Of a stretch of 51,889 nucleotides of DNA, positions 16,400 through 25,594 are shown piece by piece. The position numbers and the translations under genes are program-made. Position 1 is the stretch's first letter. Each line of letters begins with the position of its first letter. Source of the stretch: Clostridia bacterium. GTDB taxonomy: Bacteria > Bacillota > Clostridia > Christensenellales > Borkfalkiaceae. The notes beneath the pieces are model-generated. The model was given only the letters and a program-made list of their open reading frames with translations. It was not told the origin of the DNA and did not search any database. The stretch spans positions 1 to 51,889 of the forward strand of contig JAAUYT010000015.1 of assembly GCA_014804975.1 (NCBI GenBank), in the 5' to 3' direction.

Positions 16400-17907
16400 T
16401 AAAGAATTTCGAGATTTTTATGGAAGTTGCGTTTGAACTCGCCGTTCACTGCCATTGCCTGGTGAATTTCGAGCGTAGCGTCGCCCGAAAGCTCCGTCTT
16501 CATAATCACGGAATCGCCTAAGACGTCGCAGTTGATGCCCGTCACGACCCCGAGCCCGCTTCTGTCGAGGCATTCGGCAATGCGGAGAAGAACGCCGAGC
16601 TTTTTCACGACGTCGAGATCTTCCTCGGTGACGATATCGCGGTATCTTGCCCACTCTGCGGCGGGAATATCCTCTTTCTTGTAGCACCCCGCCACGAACG
16701 CCGCCAGAACGATTTCGCGGTGCGTCGCGCCGTAAATGCACGAATTCATAATGGTATAGCGCGCGTGCTGTGCGTTGCCGTAGTAGCGCAGACTTCTTCC
16801 GCACTCCACGAGGCTTGCCGCGATTTTTAAAATTTTCAGATACACGCGCGGGAATTTATGCAGCACTCTGAGCTGTTTGAAGAGCTGAATGGAGAGGCGC
16901 ACTGTCTGTTCCGCGTGCTGTACATTGCAGCCGTAGTACTTGACGAGAGTATTCAGCGAATAACTCATCACGTCGGTAATGGGGCGTTCGATCGTCATGG
17001 GCACCGCCTGATTGAACATAATGCCCTCTCTGAGTCCGCTTCCGCCGATCGTGAAGGACTCGATATTCAAATACTTTGTGAACGCTCTGATAATGGCAAG
17101 CGCCGCGGGCATGATATCCGCACGCGCGGGGGAAAGCCCCTTGATTCTTTTGCGCTTTTCCACGTCGAGATCGCGCACCATTTCGTATTCGGCGTTGAAA
17201 TCTTCCGTTGCGAACTGGTAGTTGTGCAAACTCGAAAGCGGATATTTTTTAACCACGCGGTTGATTTTATACAGGTTTCTGAACGAACCGCCCACGCCGA
17301 TCATCTGCGTTTCGGGATCGATTTCGTTGAGCCATTCGATTTTTTTGAACTGTTCGGTGAAGAATTCTTCGATTCTGTCCGTCTGTTCGCGGGTGGAGCC
17401 GTCGTCCTTGAAGAGATCGGTCAGCGTGACTGCGCCGAAGCCGAGGGTCACGAAATTGAGAATGGTGCGGCGGTTGTAGTAGACGATCTTCGTGCTTCCG
17501 CCGCCGATTTCCAAAATAATGCCCTTGGGAATATCCATAGAATTGATAACGCCGCGGTAGACGTAAGTCGCCTCCTCCTCTTCGGAGAGGACGGTCACCT
17601 TAATGCCACAGGTCGCCTGAATTTCGTCGAGGAAGGAGCGCTGATTTTTGGCGCGCCGAACCGCCGCCGTCGCAACGGCGATGATGCGCGTGACGCCGCT
17701 CGCGTCGCACAGGCGCTTGAACATTTTTAAGGTTTTTATGGTCTCTGCAATTCTTTGGGGTTTGAGAAAACCGTCGCGGTCCATATCCTGACCGAGACGA
17801 ACGCTCTCCTTCATTTCGTCCTCGACCATAAAGTGCTCGTCAAAGAGCTTTACGATCACGAGGCGCGCAGAGTTGGAGCCTAAATCGATAATGCCGATTT
17901 TTTCCAT
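16399..17907 (-). CDS. Ppx/GppA family exopolyphosphatase
   Basis: The 502-residue protein has the ASKHA-fold N-terminal half with DLGSNSARLVI (residues 7-17) and the LEIGGGSTKIVYY phosphate-binding motif near 142. A C-terminal HD-like region (about 320-500) follows. Family enzymes shorten polyphosphate or remove the gamma phosphate of pppGpp. The HD part makes it the longer Ppx form. It is the first gene of the ppx-maf-mreB-like operon, coupled to maf. Confidence 0.92.
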   Translation of the reverse strand: MEKIGIIDLGSNSARLVIVKLFDEHFMVEDEMKESVRLGQDMDRDGFLKPQRIAETIKTLKMFKRLCDASGVTRIIAVATAAVRRAKNQRSFLDEIQATCGIKVTVLSEEEEATYVYRGVINSMDIPKGIILEIGGGSTKIVYYNRRTILNFVTLGFGAVTLTDLFKDDGSTREQTDRIEEFFTEQFKKIEWLNEIDPETQMIGVGGSFRNLYKINRVVKKYPLSSLHNYQFATEDFNAEYEMVRDLDVEKRKRIKGLSPARADIMPAALAIIRAFTKYLNIESFTIGGSGLREGIMFNQAVPMTIERPITDVMSYSLNTLVKYYGCNVQHAEQTVRLSIQLFKQLRVLHKFPRVYLKILKIAASLVECGRSLRYYGNAQHARYTIMNSCIYGATHREIVLAAFVAGCYKKEDIPAAEWARYRDIVTEEDLDVVKKLGVLLRIAECLDRSGLGVVTGINCDVLGDSVIMKTELSGDATLEIHQAMAVNGEFKRNFHKNLEIL

Positions 17908-18056
17908 AGCTCACCGTCCTTCGCGGGCGCGTTTTCCCGCTCCCGCTTTCGTTATAACTTTCCCCCAATTATACGGGAACATTCTAACATAGCTTTGACT
18001 GTTTGTCTATACCCTTTTTAAAAAAAGTACCTCTTTTTTGTAATTTTTTTAATATT

Positions 18057-18440
18057 TTAGGAGAGTTTTTTCCCTTTTTTCATGCGTAAAGCAGAGGCAA
18101 ACTGGAAAAAAGACAGCCCGATCAAAAAAAGTCCGAACCCCTTGGAAAGCGCCGAATCGGGCAGGTACGCCGCCGCCACCGAAGACAGCGCCGAAAAAAG
18201 AAGCGCGGGCACCGTCAAAAAGGCAAGCCCCTTTTTTTTTAACAGCCCGCTCTTTGCGTGAACGCCGAGCGCCACCGCCGACATGGGCAAAAAGCACAAG
18301 AGGTTCACCCCCTGCGCCGCAGTCTGTTTGACTCCGCATACGGCGGTCAGAAGCGGAATTAAAAGAGTGCCGCCGCCCATGCCCATTCCGCCCAAAATTC
18401 CGCCCGCGATCCCGCACAGCAAAAAAATAAGAAAGCTCAT
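18057..18440 (-). CDS. half-size TSUP (TauE/SafE) transporter, second half
   Basis: The 127-residue protein has about four membrane helices and a glycine-rich first segment (GGMGMGGGTLLIPLL) typical of one TSUP repeat. Normal TauE/SafE permeases are about 250 residues with two such repeats in one chain. This gene overlaps its partner by four bases (ATGA), so both halves should be made in equal amounts and form one pore. TSUP proteins export sulfite, sulfoacetate or related organic anions; the substrate is unknown. Confidence 0.85.
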   Translation of the reverse strand: MSFLIFLLCGIAGGILGGMGMGGGTLLIPLLTAVCGVKQTAAQGVNLLCFLPMSAVALGVHAKSGLLKKKGLAFLTVPALLFSALSSVAAAYLPDSALSKGFGLFLIGLSFFQFASALRMKKGKKLS

Positions 18441-18793
18441 AGAAGCATTCTCACCCCCGCGACGAGCATAAAGATTGAAAAGACGATCGCCGTAATTTTA
18501 GGGTTGATTTTTCCCAAGAGCTTTGCGCCCAAGAAGCCCCCGAGGAGCACGCCTATCGATACGGGAAGAAATACGATAAGGGGCACGAGCCCGAAAATCA
18601 GATAGACCACGGCGCTGACGAAGGTTGCGGGAAGCACCACGGCGATCGCAGTCGCGTGCGCGGAAGCGGTGGGATATTTTGCAACCTTTTCGAGATAGGG
18701 AACGGCGATCATGCCGCCGCCACCGCCGAAGAGTCCGTTCGCCGTTCCCGTTAAAAGTCCGCCGCCCACGGCGTACCAATTTTTTCGATTCAT
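18437..18793 (-). CDS. half-size TSUP (TauE/SafE) transporter, first half
   Basis: The 118-residue protein has four membrane helices. The first carries GGGLLTGTANGLFGGGGGMIAVPYL, the classic TSUP glycine motif, followed by a HATAIAVVLPAT segment. Together with the overlapping next gene it would rebuild a full two-repeat permease. An AAGGAG site precedes the start. Split TSUP pairs are seen in Clostridia, so this is probably not a recent frameshift: the two frames join by a clean stop/start overlap. Confidence 0.87.
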   Translation of the reverse strand: MNRKNWYAVGGGLLTGTANGLFGGGGGMIAVPYLEKVAKYPTASAHATAIAVVLPATFVSAVVYLIFGLVPLIVFLPVSIGVLLGGFLGAKLLGKINPKITAIVFSIFMLVAGVRMLL

Positions 18794-18900
18794 ACCTTCT
18801 CCTTATTTCCAAAACTTCATAAAATCGCACCCGATTGCATTCAGTTTGTGAAATTTCATAAAAAATTTTCTCAAAACAATTTATTTACGCACGGAAATGC

Positions 18901-18929
18901 TTGTCTTTCCGCGCGTTTTATATTAAAAT
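18901..18929 (+). promoter_or_regulatory. promoter of the large surface lipoprotein
   Basis: TTGTCT (18901-18906) and TAAAAT (18924-18929) are 17 bp apart, giving a leader of about 50 bases before the ATG at 18988. Confidence 0.6.
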
Positions 18930-18987
18930 AGGAATATCGTGAAAAATTTCGCGCTATATAATGTTACGCGCGCATAAGGAAGTTTTT

Positions 18988-21900
18988 ATGGCTAAAATGA
19001 ATGGATCGGGAAAATGGAAAAAACGTTGGGCGCTGGGGCTGTCCCTTTCTATGGCGGCGGTGCTCTCTCTCGGCGTTTTTGCCGCCTGCAATAACCCTGA
19101 CGACGGGAAGGATGACGAGGAAGAAGAATCCGCGGCAATGCCTACGGATACCCAACTTCTTAAAAACGGAGACTTCGAATTCTATTCCGAAATGACGAAG
19201 GAAGAGGACGAATTGAGAGCTATTCTCAATACGCCCACGAGCTGGTCGTTCTCCTCCGGTTCCCCCTCTTCCGATACGAAGTCGGGACTCGTAGATCTCA
19301 AATATTGGGATTCCATTACGAAATCGGAATACGAATATAAATCGGTTAGGGACGCATATACGAGCTGGGACAAGGGCAGCATTTACGACAGGCTGAACTT
19401 CTTCTATAAATGCGACAACCCCTCGAACAACTCTGACTACGACAAGTTCGAGGACGAATACGACGCGCTTTCTTCAAGCTCGGCGGAGAAAAAGTTCTTC
19501 AATGAACAGGAATTCTCCTCCGTCGATTTCGAGGACGTTCAATATCTTCGGGACGAGCTCGGCGAAGCCGTCGCTCTTCACGGCGGTGAAGCGCAGGAGG
19601 ACAACAGCGGAATTTTGATGATCCACAACCGCAGAACCTCGGACGGCGCGGTTGGTACGGCGCAGAGCTATTCCTCCTCCACGACGATCACTTTGGCAGC
19701 GGGCACTTCCGCGAAAATTTCCGTATGGGTCAAAACGGCGCAGCTCCGCCACTACTATGCCGACCTCAACAAGGAAGGAGAGCCCGACGGACTTGAAGTC
19801 ACTTCCGAAGCGGGCGCGTATATCGGCGTTACGCAGACGGTGGGTGGAACGACCCTCGACCAAATGCAGATCAAAAATATCAACACCGAAGTAACGAACA
19901 AAGCAGGCGCAAACAACGGTTGGGAGCCGTACACGGTATACGTTCGCGCAAACACCTTTGCGACGACGACCGTCAAGCTCGTTTTGGGTCTTGGACAGGG
20001 TAACTCGGACGACAGATACGAGGCGGTCAACGGCTACGCACTCTTCGACGACGTGGAATGCGTAATTCTCGACAATAGTCAATTCCCTACGTCGGGCACC
20101 CAAGCCTGCAATATTAAGTCCGAAAAGGAAGACAAACTCTTCGACGCGACGGAGCTCAACGGCACGGCAGGTTATAATAAGACCTTTTCGATCGACCTCT
20201 ATGCGGGTGATTCAGCCGCCTATCCCATCGGTTCAAGCTTAAAGGAAGTCGGGCTTACCGCAGAGAAATCGGGTAACACCACTTACACTTCCGCAAAGAT
20301 CGACCCTTCCCTTGACGACAACCGTAGCAGCGATAAGGTTAGCGACGGCGACAAGAACAGCATCGTCGGTATTAGAAATGCCGGCACGATCGGATCTTCG
20401 TCGAACGGCTATTTAAAGAGCATTGCGGACAAAGATTTCGAAAACTTCCCCTTTGCGCAGAAGGACTTTCTGCTTATCCTCTCGACGAACGGCGCGGCTT
20501 ACACCGCAAAGAGCACGACGTTCACCGTTGAAAAGGATAAGCCCATTCTTATCTCCTTCTTCGTAAAGACGAGCGAAGTGATTACGGGGCGCACGGGTGC
20601 TTCGATCACCCTCGTCGACGGAGAGACGAAGACGACGATTTCCGCATTCGACTCCACGAAGATCGCAACGGTGGATATCACGAATCCGAAAAACGAGGAT
20701 CTGAACCAAAAGGATATTTACGACGGTTGGGTGCAGTGCTTCTTCTTCGTATCGAACGATACGGACGACGAAACGAAATCGTTCTCCCTCGAATTCTCGT
20801 TGGGTCCGACTTCGATCGCGGGTTCCGATAAGTACGACTACGGTCAGGGCTATGCGGCGTTTGCAAACTTCGAAACGAGAACGCTCACCAAGACCGAGCT
20901 CTCCTATGCCTCCACGGGCGACAGAGCGAAAAAAGTTTCGCTTACGGGTATCACGGAGGATACGACGGTATTCGATAGCGTGACCGCGACCTCGGATATC
21001 AAAAACGGACTTGGCACTCCCGCCAGCTTCACGGGCGTACTTGCGGGAAGTAAGTGGATGGAATCCGGTTCGGAAATTCCCAACAAGGCTCCCAACGGAC
21101 TTTTAACGGGACTTCTCAACTATAAGAACGCAGACAATTACGGTAATATTTTCAAAGAGTTCACCACTGCAACGGGTGACGCGGCTTGGACGGAGCTCTT
21201 CGGCGATAATAACAACCGCACCGCGCTTCAACCGCTCGTCATTATGAACAGCGACAAGACAAACGCACAGCCTTCTTACGGATACTTTGCCGCGAACGCG
21301 ACGGTTTCGGCAAGCTCCTATCAGAAGATTTCGCTCCGCGTGAAGCTCTCCGCAGGCGCGAAGGCGACCGTATACTTGACGGACGTTTCCGAATTCAGTA
21401 ATTCGGGTTACAATAATTTCCTCAAACCCGGCGCGCCGAAGGTCACCTATTGGTACGACGAGGAAGGAAATATTCTGTCCGGTGATCCCGATGACGACGA
21501 AAGCGAAATCTTATTCGAGCTGCAAACGAACGGACTTTACCGCAACGCAAAAGATTCGAACGATAAAAACTACTACGCCAACCTTCAAAACTATAAAGAA
21601 AAGGACGGCAACCTCGTGCTCGGCAACGGCTCGACGATCGCGTTCTACGGACACGACGACAAATACTTTGCGTACCGCACCGAAGACAAGAACGGTACTC
21701 CCCAATACGATCAGGAAGTAAAAGACCTCTACACCGTCTGCAAGGACCATGCGCGTTACGACTATAACGATGAAGTAAATAAACTTCCCGAAGCGAAGAT
21801 CGAAGTCGTCAACCCGAGCACCACGGAAGCAAGCGAGTGGATCACCGTTACCTTCTACGTGCACACGGGGAACGAAGCGAAGAATTACCGTCTTGAAGTT

Positions 21901-22731
21901 TGGGCGGGCGACAGAGACAACAACACCGACGGTATTCCCAAAAACGGATACGTGTTCTTCGACCGCTACTCCTCCGCTTCGATTTCCAACTACGACGCAC
22001 TTTTGAAGGAAGCTGTTGCTGACCTTGAAGACGACGGTGACAAACTCAACGACGAAGACAAACTTATAGATTCGATTGCCAAGTATTACACGTTCACCTT
22101 CTACGATTCCGTGAACTACTTGCGTTACGACGTAAACGAGGATAAAGACGAAATCGGCAACCTGTACGCTTCCTACGACCAGAGCGCGTATTCGGAAGAG
22201 CTTATCTATCTTGTATACGACGATATGAACGGGGAAAGAACGGGAACGCCTTCTACGATCCGCTTTATCAACTATGCGGCAAGCGACGTTACGGTTGAGC
22301 CCGACGAGACCACACCGGACAACGGCAATAACGATGACGATAACGAAAGCAAGCCTATTTCGACGGGCGATATCCTTCTTATCGTATCCTCTGCGCTCCT
22401 CGGTATCGTCCTGATCTTCGTAATCGTCATGCTCCTTGTAAGACACTTTGCGGGCAAGCGCAAAAGAGGAACCAAAGCGACCGCCGTACAGGATAAACGC
22501 TATAAGCCCTCTGCGAAGAAAACTGCTTTGAAGGAAGAAGAGGACGAGGAAAATCCCTTCGTGAAGAACCGCAAGGCAAAGGAAGCGGCGGAACAAGCGG
22601 AAGAAGCGCCCATTGAGGACGAACCCGCAGAAGAGCCTGCACCCGCCGAAGAACCCGAGGAAGAGAGCGAAGCTCCCGCTGAGGAAGCTCCTGCGCAAGA
22701 ACCCTCCGAGCCGAACGGCGACGAAGAATAA
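18988..22731 (+). CDS. large multi-module surface lipoprotein with C-terminal membrane helix
   Basis: The start ATG at 18988 has AAGGAAG 5 bases upstream. The 1,247-residue protein has a lipoprotein signal ending LGVFAAC. Three divergent modules follow, each with a strand like KISVWVKT (about residues 241, 521, 779) followed later by GYALFDDVE, GYAAFANFE or GYVFFDRYS (about 351, 622, 987). That pattern recalls jelly-roll carbohydrate-binding domains. A membrane helix (about 1127-1150), a basic stop (RHFAGKRKRG) and a 95-residue acidic Glu/Pro/Ala tail end the chain. It would be anchored at both ends, with the tail inside the cell. No catalytic motif is seen; a role in glycan binding or envelope structure is inference. 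Confidence 0.8.
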   Translation: MAKMNGSGKWKKRWALGLSLSMAAVLSLGVFAACNNPDDGKDDEEEESAAMPTDTQLLKNGDFEFYSEMTKEEDELRAILNTPTSWSFSSGSPSSDTKSGLVDLKYWDSITKSEYEYKSVRDAYTSWDKGSIYDRLNFFYKCDNPSNNSDYDKFEDEYDALSSSSAEKKFFNEQEFSSVDFEDVQYLRDELGEAVALHGGEAQEDNSGILMIHNRRTSDGAVGTAQSYSSSTTITLAAGTSAKISVWVKTAQLRHYYADLNKEGEPDGLEVTSEAGAYIGVTQTVGGTTLDQMQIKNINTEVTNKAGANNGWEPYTVYVRANTFATTTVKLVLGLGQGNSDDRYEAVNGYALFDDVECVILDNSQFPTSGTQACNIKSEKEDKLFDATELNGTAGYNKTFSIDLYAGDSAAYPIGSSLKEVGLTAEKSGNTTYTSAKIDPSLDDNRSSDKVSDGDKNSIVGIRNAGTIGSSSNGYLKSIADKDFENFPFAQKDFLLILSTNGAAYTAKSTTFTVEKDKPILISFFVKTSEVITGRTGASITLVDGETKTTISAFDSTKIATVDITNPKNEDLNQKDIYDGWVQCFFFVSNDTDDETKSFSLEFSLGPTSIAGSDKYDYGQGYAAFANFETRTLTKTELSYASTGDRAKKVSLTGITEDTTVFDSVTATSDIKNGLGTPASFTGVLAGSKWMESGSEIPNKAPNGLLTGLLNYKNADNYGNIFKEFTTATGDAAWTELFGDNNNRTALQPLVIMNSDKTNAQPSYGYFAANATVSASSYQKISLRVKLSAGAKATVYLTDVSEFSNSGYNNFLKPGAPKVTYWYDEEGNILSGDPDDDESEILFELQTNGLYRNAKDSNDKNYYANLQNYKEKDGNLVLGNGSTIAFYGHDDKYFAYRTEDKNGTPQYDQEVKDLYTVCKDHARYDYNDEVNKLPEAKIEVVNPSTTEASEWITVTFYVHTGNEAKNYRLEVWAGDRDNNTDGIPKNGYVFFDRYSSASISNYDALLKEAVADLEDDGDKLNDEDKLIDSIAKYYTFTFYDSVNYLRYDVNEDKDEIGNLYASYDQSAYSEELIYLVYDDMNGERTGTPSTIRFINYAASDVTVEPDETTPDNGNNDDDNESKPISTGDILLIVSSALLGIVLIFVIVMLLVRHFAGKRKRGTKATAVQDKRYKPSAKKTALKEEEDEENPFVKNRKAKEAAEQAEEAPIEDEPAEEPAPAEEPEEESEAPAEEAPAQEPSEPNGDEE

Positions 22732-22736
22732 AAGTT

Positions 22737-22764
22737 AAAACCCCGCGCAAGCCGCGGGGTTTTT
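22737..22764 (+). terminator. terminator of the large lipoprotein gene
   Basis: CCCCGCG and CGCGGGG arms (22741-22759) with upstream AAAA and downstream TTTTT. Confidence 0.9.
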
Positions 22765-22769
22765 GTTAT

Positions 22770-22802
22770 GAAAAAAGAGCCGCAAAAATTGCGGCTCTTT
22801 TC
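22770..22802 (-). terminator. terminator of the kinase-like gene
   Basis: AAAAGAGCCGCAA and TTGCGGCTCTTTT arms form a long hairpin directly downstream of the minus-strand gene at 22815, back to back with the plus-strand terminator. Confidence 0.88.
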
Positions 22803-22814
22803 GATTTGAATTTT

Positions 22815-23555
22815 TTACTGCCAATCGCAGACGTTGACCCACTTTGCAAGGAATTCCATTTCCTCGGGCTTGTTCTTGACCGACTGCGAAGCTGCAACGA
22901 TCGGCATGATCCTCTGCACGTATTGCAGAGCGGTATCCGTCTTTTCGCAGAAGAGCTTCAAATACTTTTCCGCGATCTCGTCCTTCTTCTGCAATTTGAA
23001 GAGAAGATACGTTCTTGCGGCGTCCGCCGAACCGTTACCCTGCGTCGCGTGCGACCAGTCGATAATGTAGGGCGTGCCGTCCTTCGTAATAATGATGTTG
23101 CTGGGCTGGAAGTCACCGTGGCAGAGCTTCTTGTGGCGGGGAAGTCCGTCCAAGCGCACGTGCAAATCGTAGCGCACCGTTGCGGGGAAGGAGCTTGCCG
23201 AAATCTTCGCGTGCATTTTGTCGCGCAGATGTCCCAAAAGCGGTACGCGCTCCTGGCTCATTTTGATTTGCAGATCCACGAAGAAGTTGAGGTATTCGTC
23301 CTCTTTCTTGGGGTTCTTCTTCATGAGCTCTTCGAGCGTTTCGCCCTCGATATATTCCCATACGAGCGACCACTTTCCGTCGATCACGGAAACGCCGAGC
23401 ACTTTGGGAATGTTGAGCGAGGTTTCCTCTACGCGCGCCTGGTTGAGCGCCTCGTTGAGAATGCCGGCCTTGGAATAGGACTCGTCGAACGACTTAATGA
23501 GCTTGTCACCGTCGCGATAGAGCTTTTTTCCGATACTTGTGTGAATGAGTTGCAT
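22815..23555 (-). CDS. APH-family (aminoglycoside/choline kinase-like) phosphotransferase
   Basis: The 246-residue protein has the kinase-like fold. The catalytic loop is CHGDFQPSNII (near residue 150, catalytic Asp and metal-binding Asn), the metal motif IIDWSHA follows near 167, and VWEYIEGETL is the hinge. Family members phosphorylate small molecules such as choline, amino sugars or antibiotics. Nothing in the context points to drug resistance; a metabolic kinase is as likely. It is a single gene with GGAGG before the start and its own terminator. Confidence 0.85.
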   Translation of the reverse strand: MQLIHTSIGKKLYRDGDKLIKSFDESYSKAGILNEALNQARVEETSLNIPKVLGVSVIDGKWSLVWEYIEGETLEELMKKNPKKEDEYLNFFVDLQIKMSQERVPLLGHLRDKMHAKISASSFPATVRYDLHVRLDGLPRHKKLCHGDFQPSNIIITKDGTPYIIDWSHATQGNGSADAARTYLLFKLQKKDEIAEKYLKLFCEKTDTALQYVQRIMPIVAASQSVKNKPEEMEFLAKWVNVCDWQ

Positions 23556-23680
23556 AATGTTTTCCTCCTATACCGCGGGTAACTATCCCGCAAAGAATAT
23601 TCGCACACATTATAACTTAAAATAAAGAATCTGTAAATACCTTTTTGAAAAAATTTTTGCACCTTTTTTGACGATTTTAT

Positions 23681-23710
23681 AAAAAAGCGCTCCCGTTCGG
23701 GAGCGCTTTT
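23681..23710 (-). terminator. terminator downstream of the acidic membrane protein gene
   Basis: AAGCGCTCCCG-TTC-GGGAGCGCTT, with A and T runs on both sides, directly follows the stop codon at 23711. Confidence 0.9.
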
Positions 23711-24610
23711 TTATTCTTCGTCTTCTAAAATGCGTTTCAAGCAATCGAGTTTGTTACGTAAACTTTCGAGGCGGGCGCCGTCTTCGGTCGAGGAGAGCTG
23801 TTCGTTCCTGCGGCAGAGCTTATTCGCGCCCATGAATTTCAAGAAGAATACGAGTGCAATGACGAACGCTATTAAGGTAAGCCCGCCGAACACGCCCGTG
23901 AGTATTACGGGCACAGACGAGAGCGTGCGGACGATATACGAAGAGCTGACGATCGTTGCGATCGCGAATAGCGCAAGCACCGCCAAAAACGCCAATAGCC
24001 GTACGGCGTAGTACTTTCTGTTGTCCGCAAACGCCTGCCGCCGCTCTTCCTGCTTTGCAAGCACTTCGGGAGCAAGCTCCTTTTCCTCTTTTTCGATCTC
24101 TTCGCGCTCCTTTAAGAGCGTTTTTTCCACCTTTTCGCGTACGAATTTTTTCGACTCGTCGTCGCAATAGGAAAACTCTACGGCGTATTCCTCGTTATAA
24201 AAGGGCTCAGTCGTCGTGAAGTTTTTCGTGCGCGCCGTCCAAAGTCCTTTCGCTACGCGCTCCTCCTCGAAGCCGTAGCTTGCCGCCTGTGCAAAGAATG
24301 CCTCCGCCTTGTCGAACGCACCGCCCGCAAGCTCTTCCTCTGCCAGAGAGGCGAGATTTGCGCACTCGGCTCTTGCTTCCTCTTCTGCCCTTTGGCGGCG
24401 CGCCTTCTCCCGCGCAAGCTCGGAGGGCGTAAGCCCGACCAAGTCCTCGTCGTACTCTTCCTCGTCCTCGGGAAGGGTAACGAGCACCTCTTCTTCGGCG
24501 GGCGGCTCTTCTCCCTCGGGAAGAGTCGCGTCCTCGGCGTCGACCTCGTCCGCCTTCTTTTTCAGGCGGATCAGTCGTTCGTCGTCTTTGTCAATGAGTC
24601 TTTCTTCCAT
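23711..24610 (-). CDS. hypothetical acidic membrane protein
   Basis: The 299-residue protein starts at ATG 24610, with AAGGAG at 24617-24622. A 14-base longer reading that overlaps ispE lacks this spacing. Residues 1-60 are strongly acidic. Residues 60-125 form a helical segment resembling a single TPR-like repeat (LASLAEEELAGGAFDKAEAFFAQAASYGF), and a coiled-coil stretch follows. Two membrane helices (about 203-228 and 236-260) come before a short charged C-terminus. I recognise no named family. It is translationally close to ispE, one base after its stop. Confidence 0.6.
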   Translation of the reverse strand: MEERLIDKDDERLIRLKKKADEVDAEDATLPEGEEPPAEEEVLVTLPEDEEEYDEDLVGLTPSELAREKARRQRAEEEARAECANLASLAEEELAGGAFDKAEAFFAQAASYGFEEERVAKGLWTARTKNFTTTEPFYNEEYAVEFSYCDDESKKFVREKVEKTLLKEREEIEKEEKELAPEVLAKQEERRQAFADNRKYYAVRLLAFLAVLALFAIATIVSSSYIVRTLSSVPVILTGVFGGLTLIAFVIALVFFLKFMGANKLCRRNEQLSSTEDGARLESLRNKLDCLKRILEDEE

Positions 24611-24611
24611 A

Positions 24612-25517
24612 TCAATCTCCTTCAATCGAATAGGGATTCGAATACTTTCTTTTTTTCTCGGCGGGATAAACCGCGTCCACCGGATAGCAACGGAATTTTC
24701 CCCTGTACCTGCTCTTTGCCCACTCGCACAGCTCGCGCGTTTCGAAGAGAGCGAACGCCGCGCTCCCTGAACCCGTCATGCCCGCGCCGAGCGGAGAAAA
24801 GCTTTTTAGTAAGGTGACCGCCTCGCCTACGTCGTCGTTCAATCGCTTTGCGCTCTCGAACAAATCGTTCCCGAAGAGCCGCGCCGCCTCCCCTAAGCCC
24901 ATGCTGCGGTAGGCTTCCAAACAGCGCTGAGTGCGCCCCGCCTTGTTCGTTTGAGGCAATTCGTCGTAAGTTTTATAGCACTCCGCCGTGGAGACGTCGC
25001 TCTTGGGACAGAACAGTAAAAAGTGCATATCGGGCGAATCGGATAAAAACTCTACTTCGTCGCCCCTGCCGCGCATTCGGGCAAGCCCGCCGCGGAGCAT
25101 ATAGCCCGTGTCGCTTCCAAGCCCGTCGGCAAGCCCCTTGACTTTTGCAAAGTCCGTGATTTTATAAAGCTTTGCAAGTGCGTTCAAAACCCCCGCCGCG
25201 TCTGCGGAAGAACCGCCCAAGCCCGCGCCCATAGGAATGTTTTTATAGACGGTGATATCCGCGCCCCGCGTCCCGAATTTTTCCACGAACCGCTCGCCTG
25301 CGCGGACGGCGTGATTCTCTTGCGGGTACAGCTTGTCGCTCCCCATGCCGTGCATGGTCACGCTGATGAGATTGTCTTTCCGTTTTTTAGCGACGATCTT
25401 ATCGTACAAGCCCACCGTCACGACGAGGGAATCGAGCGTATGAAAATTACCCTCTTTCCCCGTAATATCGAGCGTAAGATTGAGCTTTGCATAGGATAAA
25501 ACCTTGACCGTCTCCAT
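24612..25517 (-). CDS. ispE: 4-diphosphocytidyl-2-C-methyl-D-erythritol kinase
   Basis: The 301-residue GHMP kinase of the non-mevalonate isoprenoid pathway phosphorylates CDP-methylerythritol. The N-terminal SYAKLNLTLDI motif, the ATP-binding PMGAGLGGSSADAAG motif near residue 90 and the C-terminal MTGSGSAAFALF motif are all present. The start at 25517 (METVKVLSYAK) matches the family best; an ATG nine bases upstream at 25526 is also possible, and neither has a clear ribosome binding site. dxs, another enzyme of this pathway, is at 47129. Confidence 0.96.
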   Translation of the reverse strand: METVKVLSYAKLNLTLDITGKEGNFHTLDSLVVTVGLYDKIVAKKRKDNLISVTMHGMGSDKLYPQENHAVRAGERFVEKFGTRGADITVYKNIPMGAGLGGSSADAAGVLNALAKLYKITDFAKVKGLADGLGSDTGYMLRGGLARMRGRGDEVEFLSDSPDMHFLLFCPKSDVSTAECYKTYDELPQTNKAGRTQRCLEAYRSMGLGEAARLFGNDLFESAKRLNDDVGEAVTLLKSFSPLGAGMTGSGSAAFALFETRELCEWAKSRYRGKFRCYPVDAVYPAEKKRKYSNPYSIEGD

Positions 25518-25555
25518 ATTAGACATTGTAACACATTTCGATTCCGATTGCAAGA

Positions 25556-25590
25556 AAAAAAGCCCCGTCCGCTTGCGGACGGGGCGCTCA
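25556..25590 (-). terminator. terminator of the SPOCS-LysM gene
   Basis: GCCCCGTCCGC-TT-GCGGACGGGGC at 25562-25584, with a T run on the minus strand. Confidence 0.9.
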
Positions 25591-25594
25591 CGCG

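Noticed and set aside
21511-22698. Long minus-strand open frame opposite the large lipoprotein
   Set aside because: Its composition (runs of Val, Phe, Arg) is that of an antisense reading of an acidic protein; there is no start signal.
22815-23555. Aminoglycoside resistance gene
   Set aside because: The kinase motifs are generic to the APH fold, and nothing in sequence or context shows antibiotic specificity.
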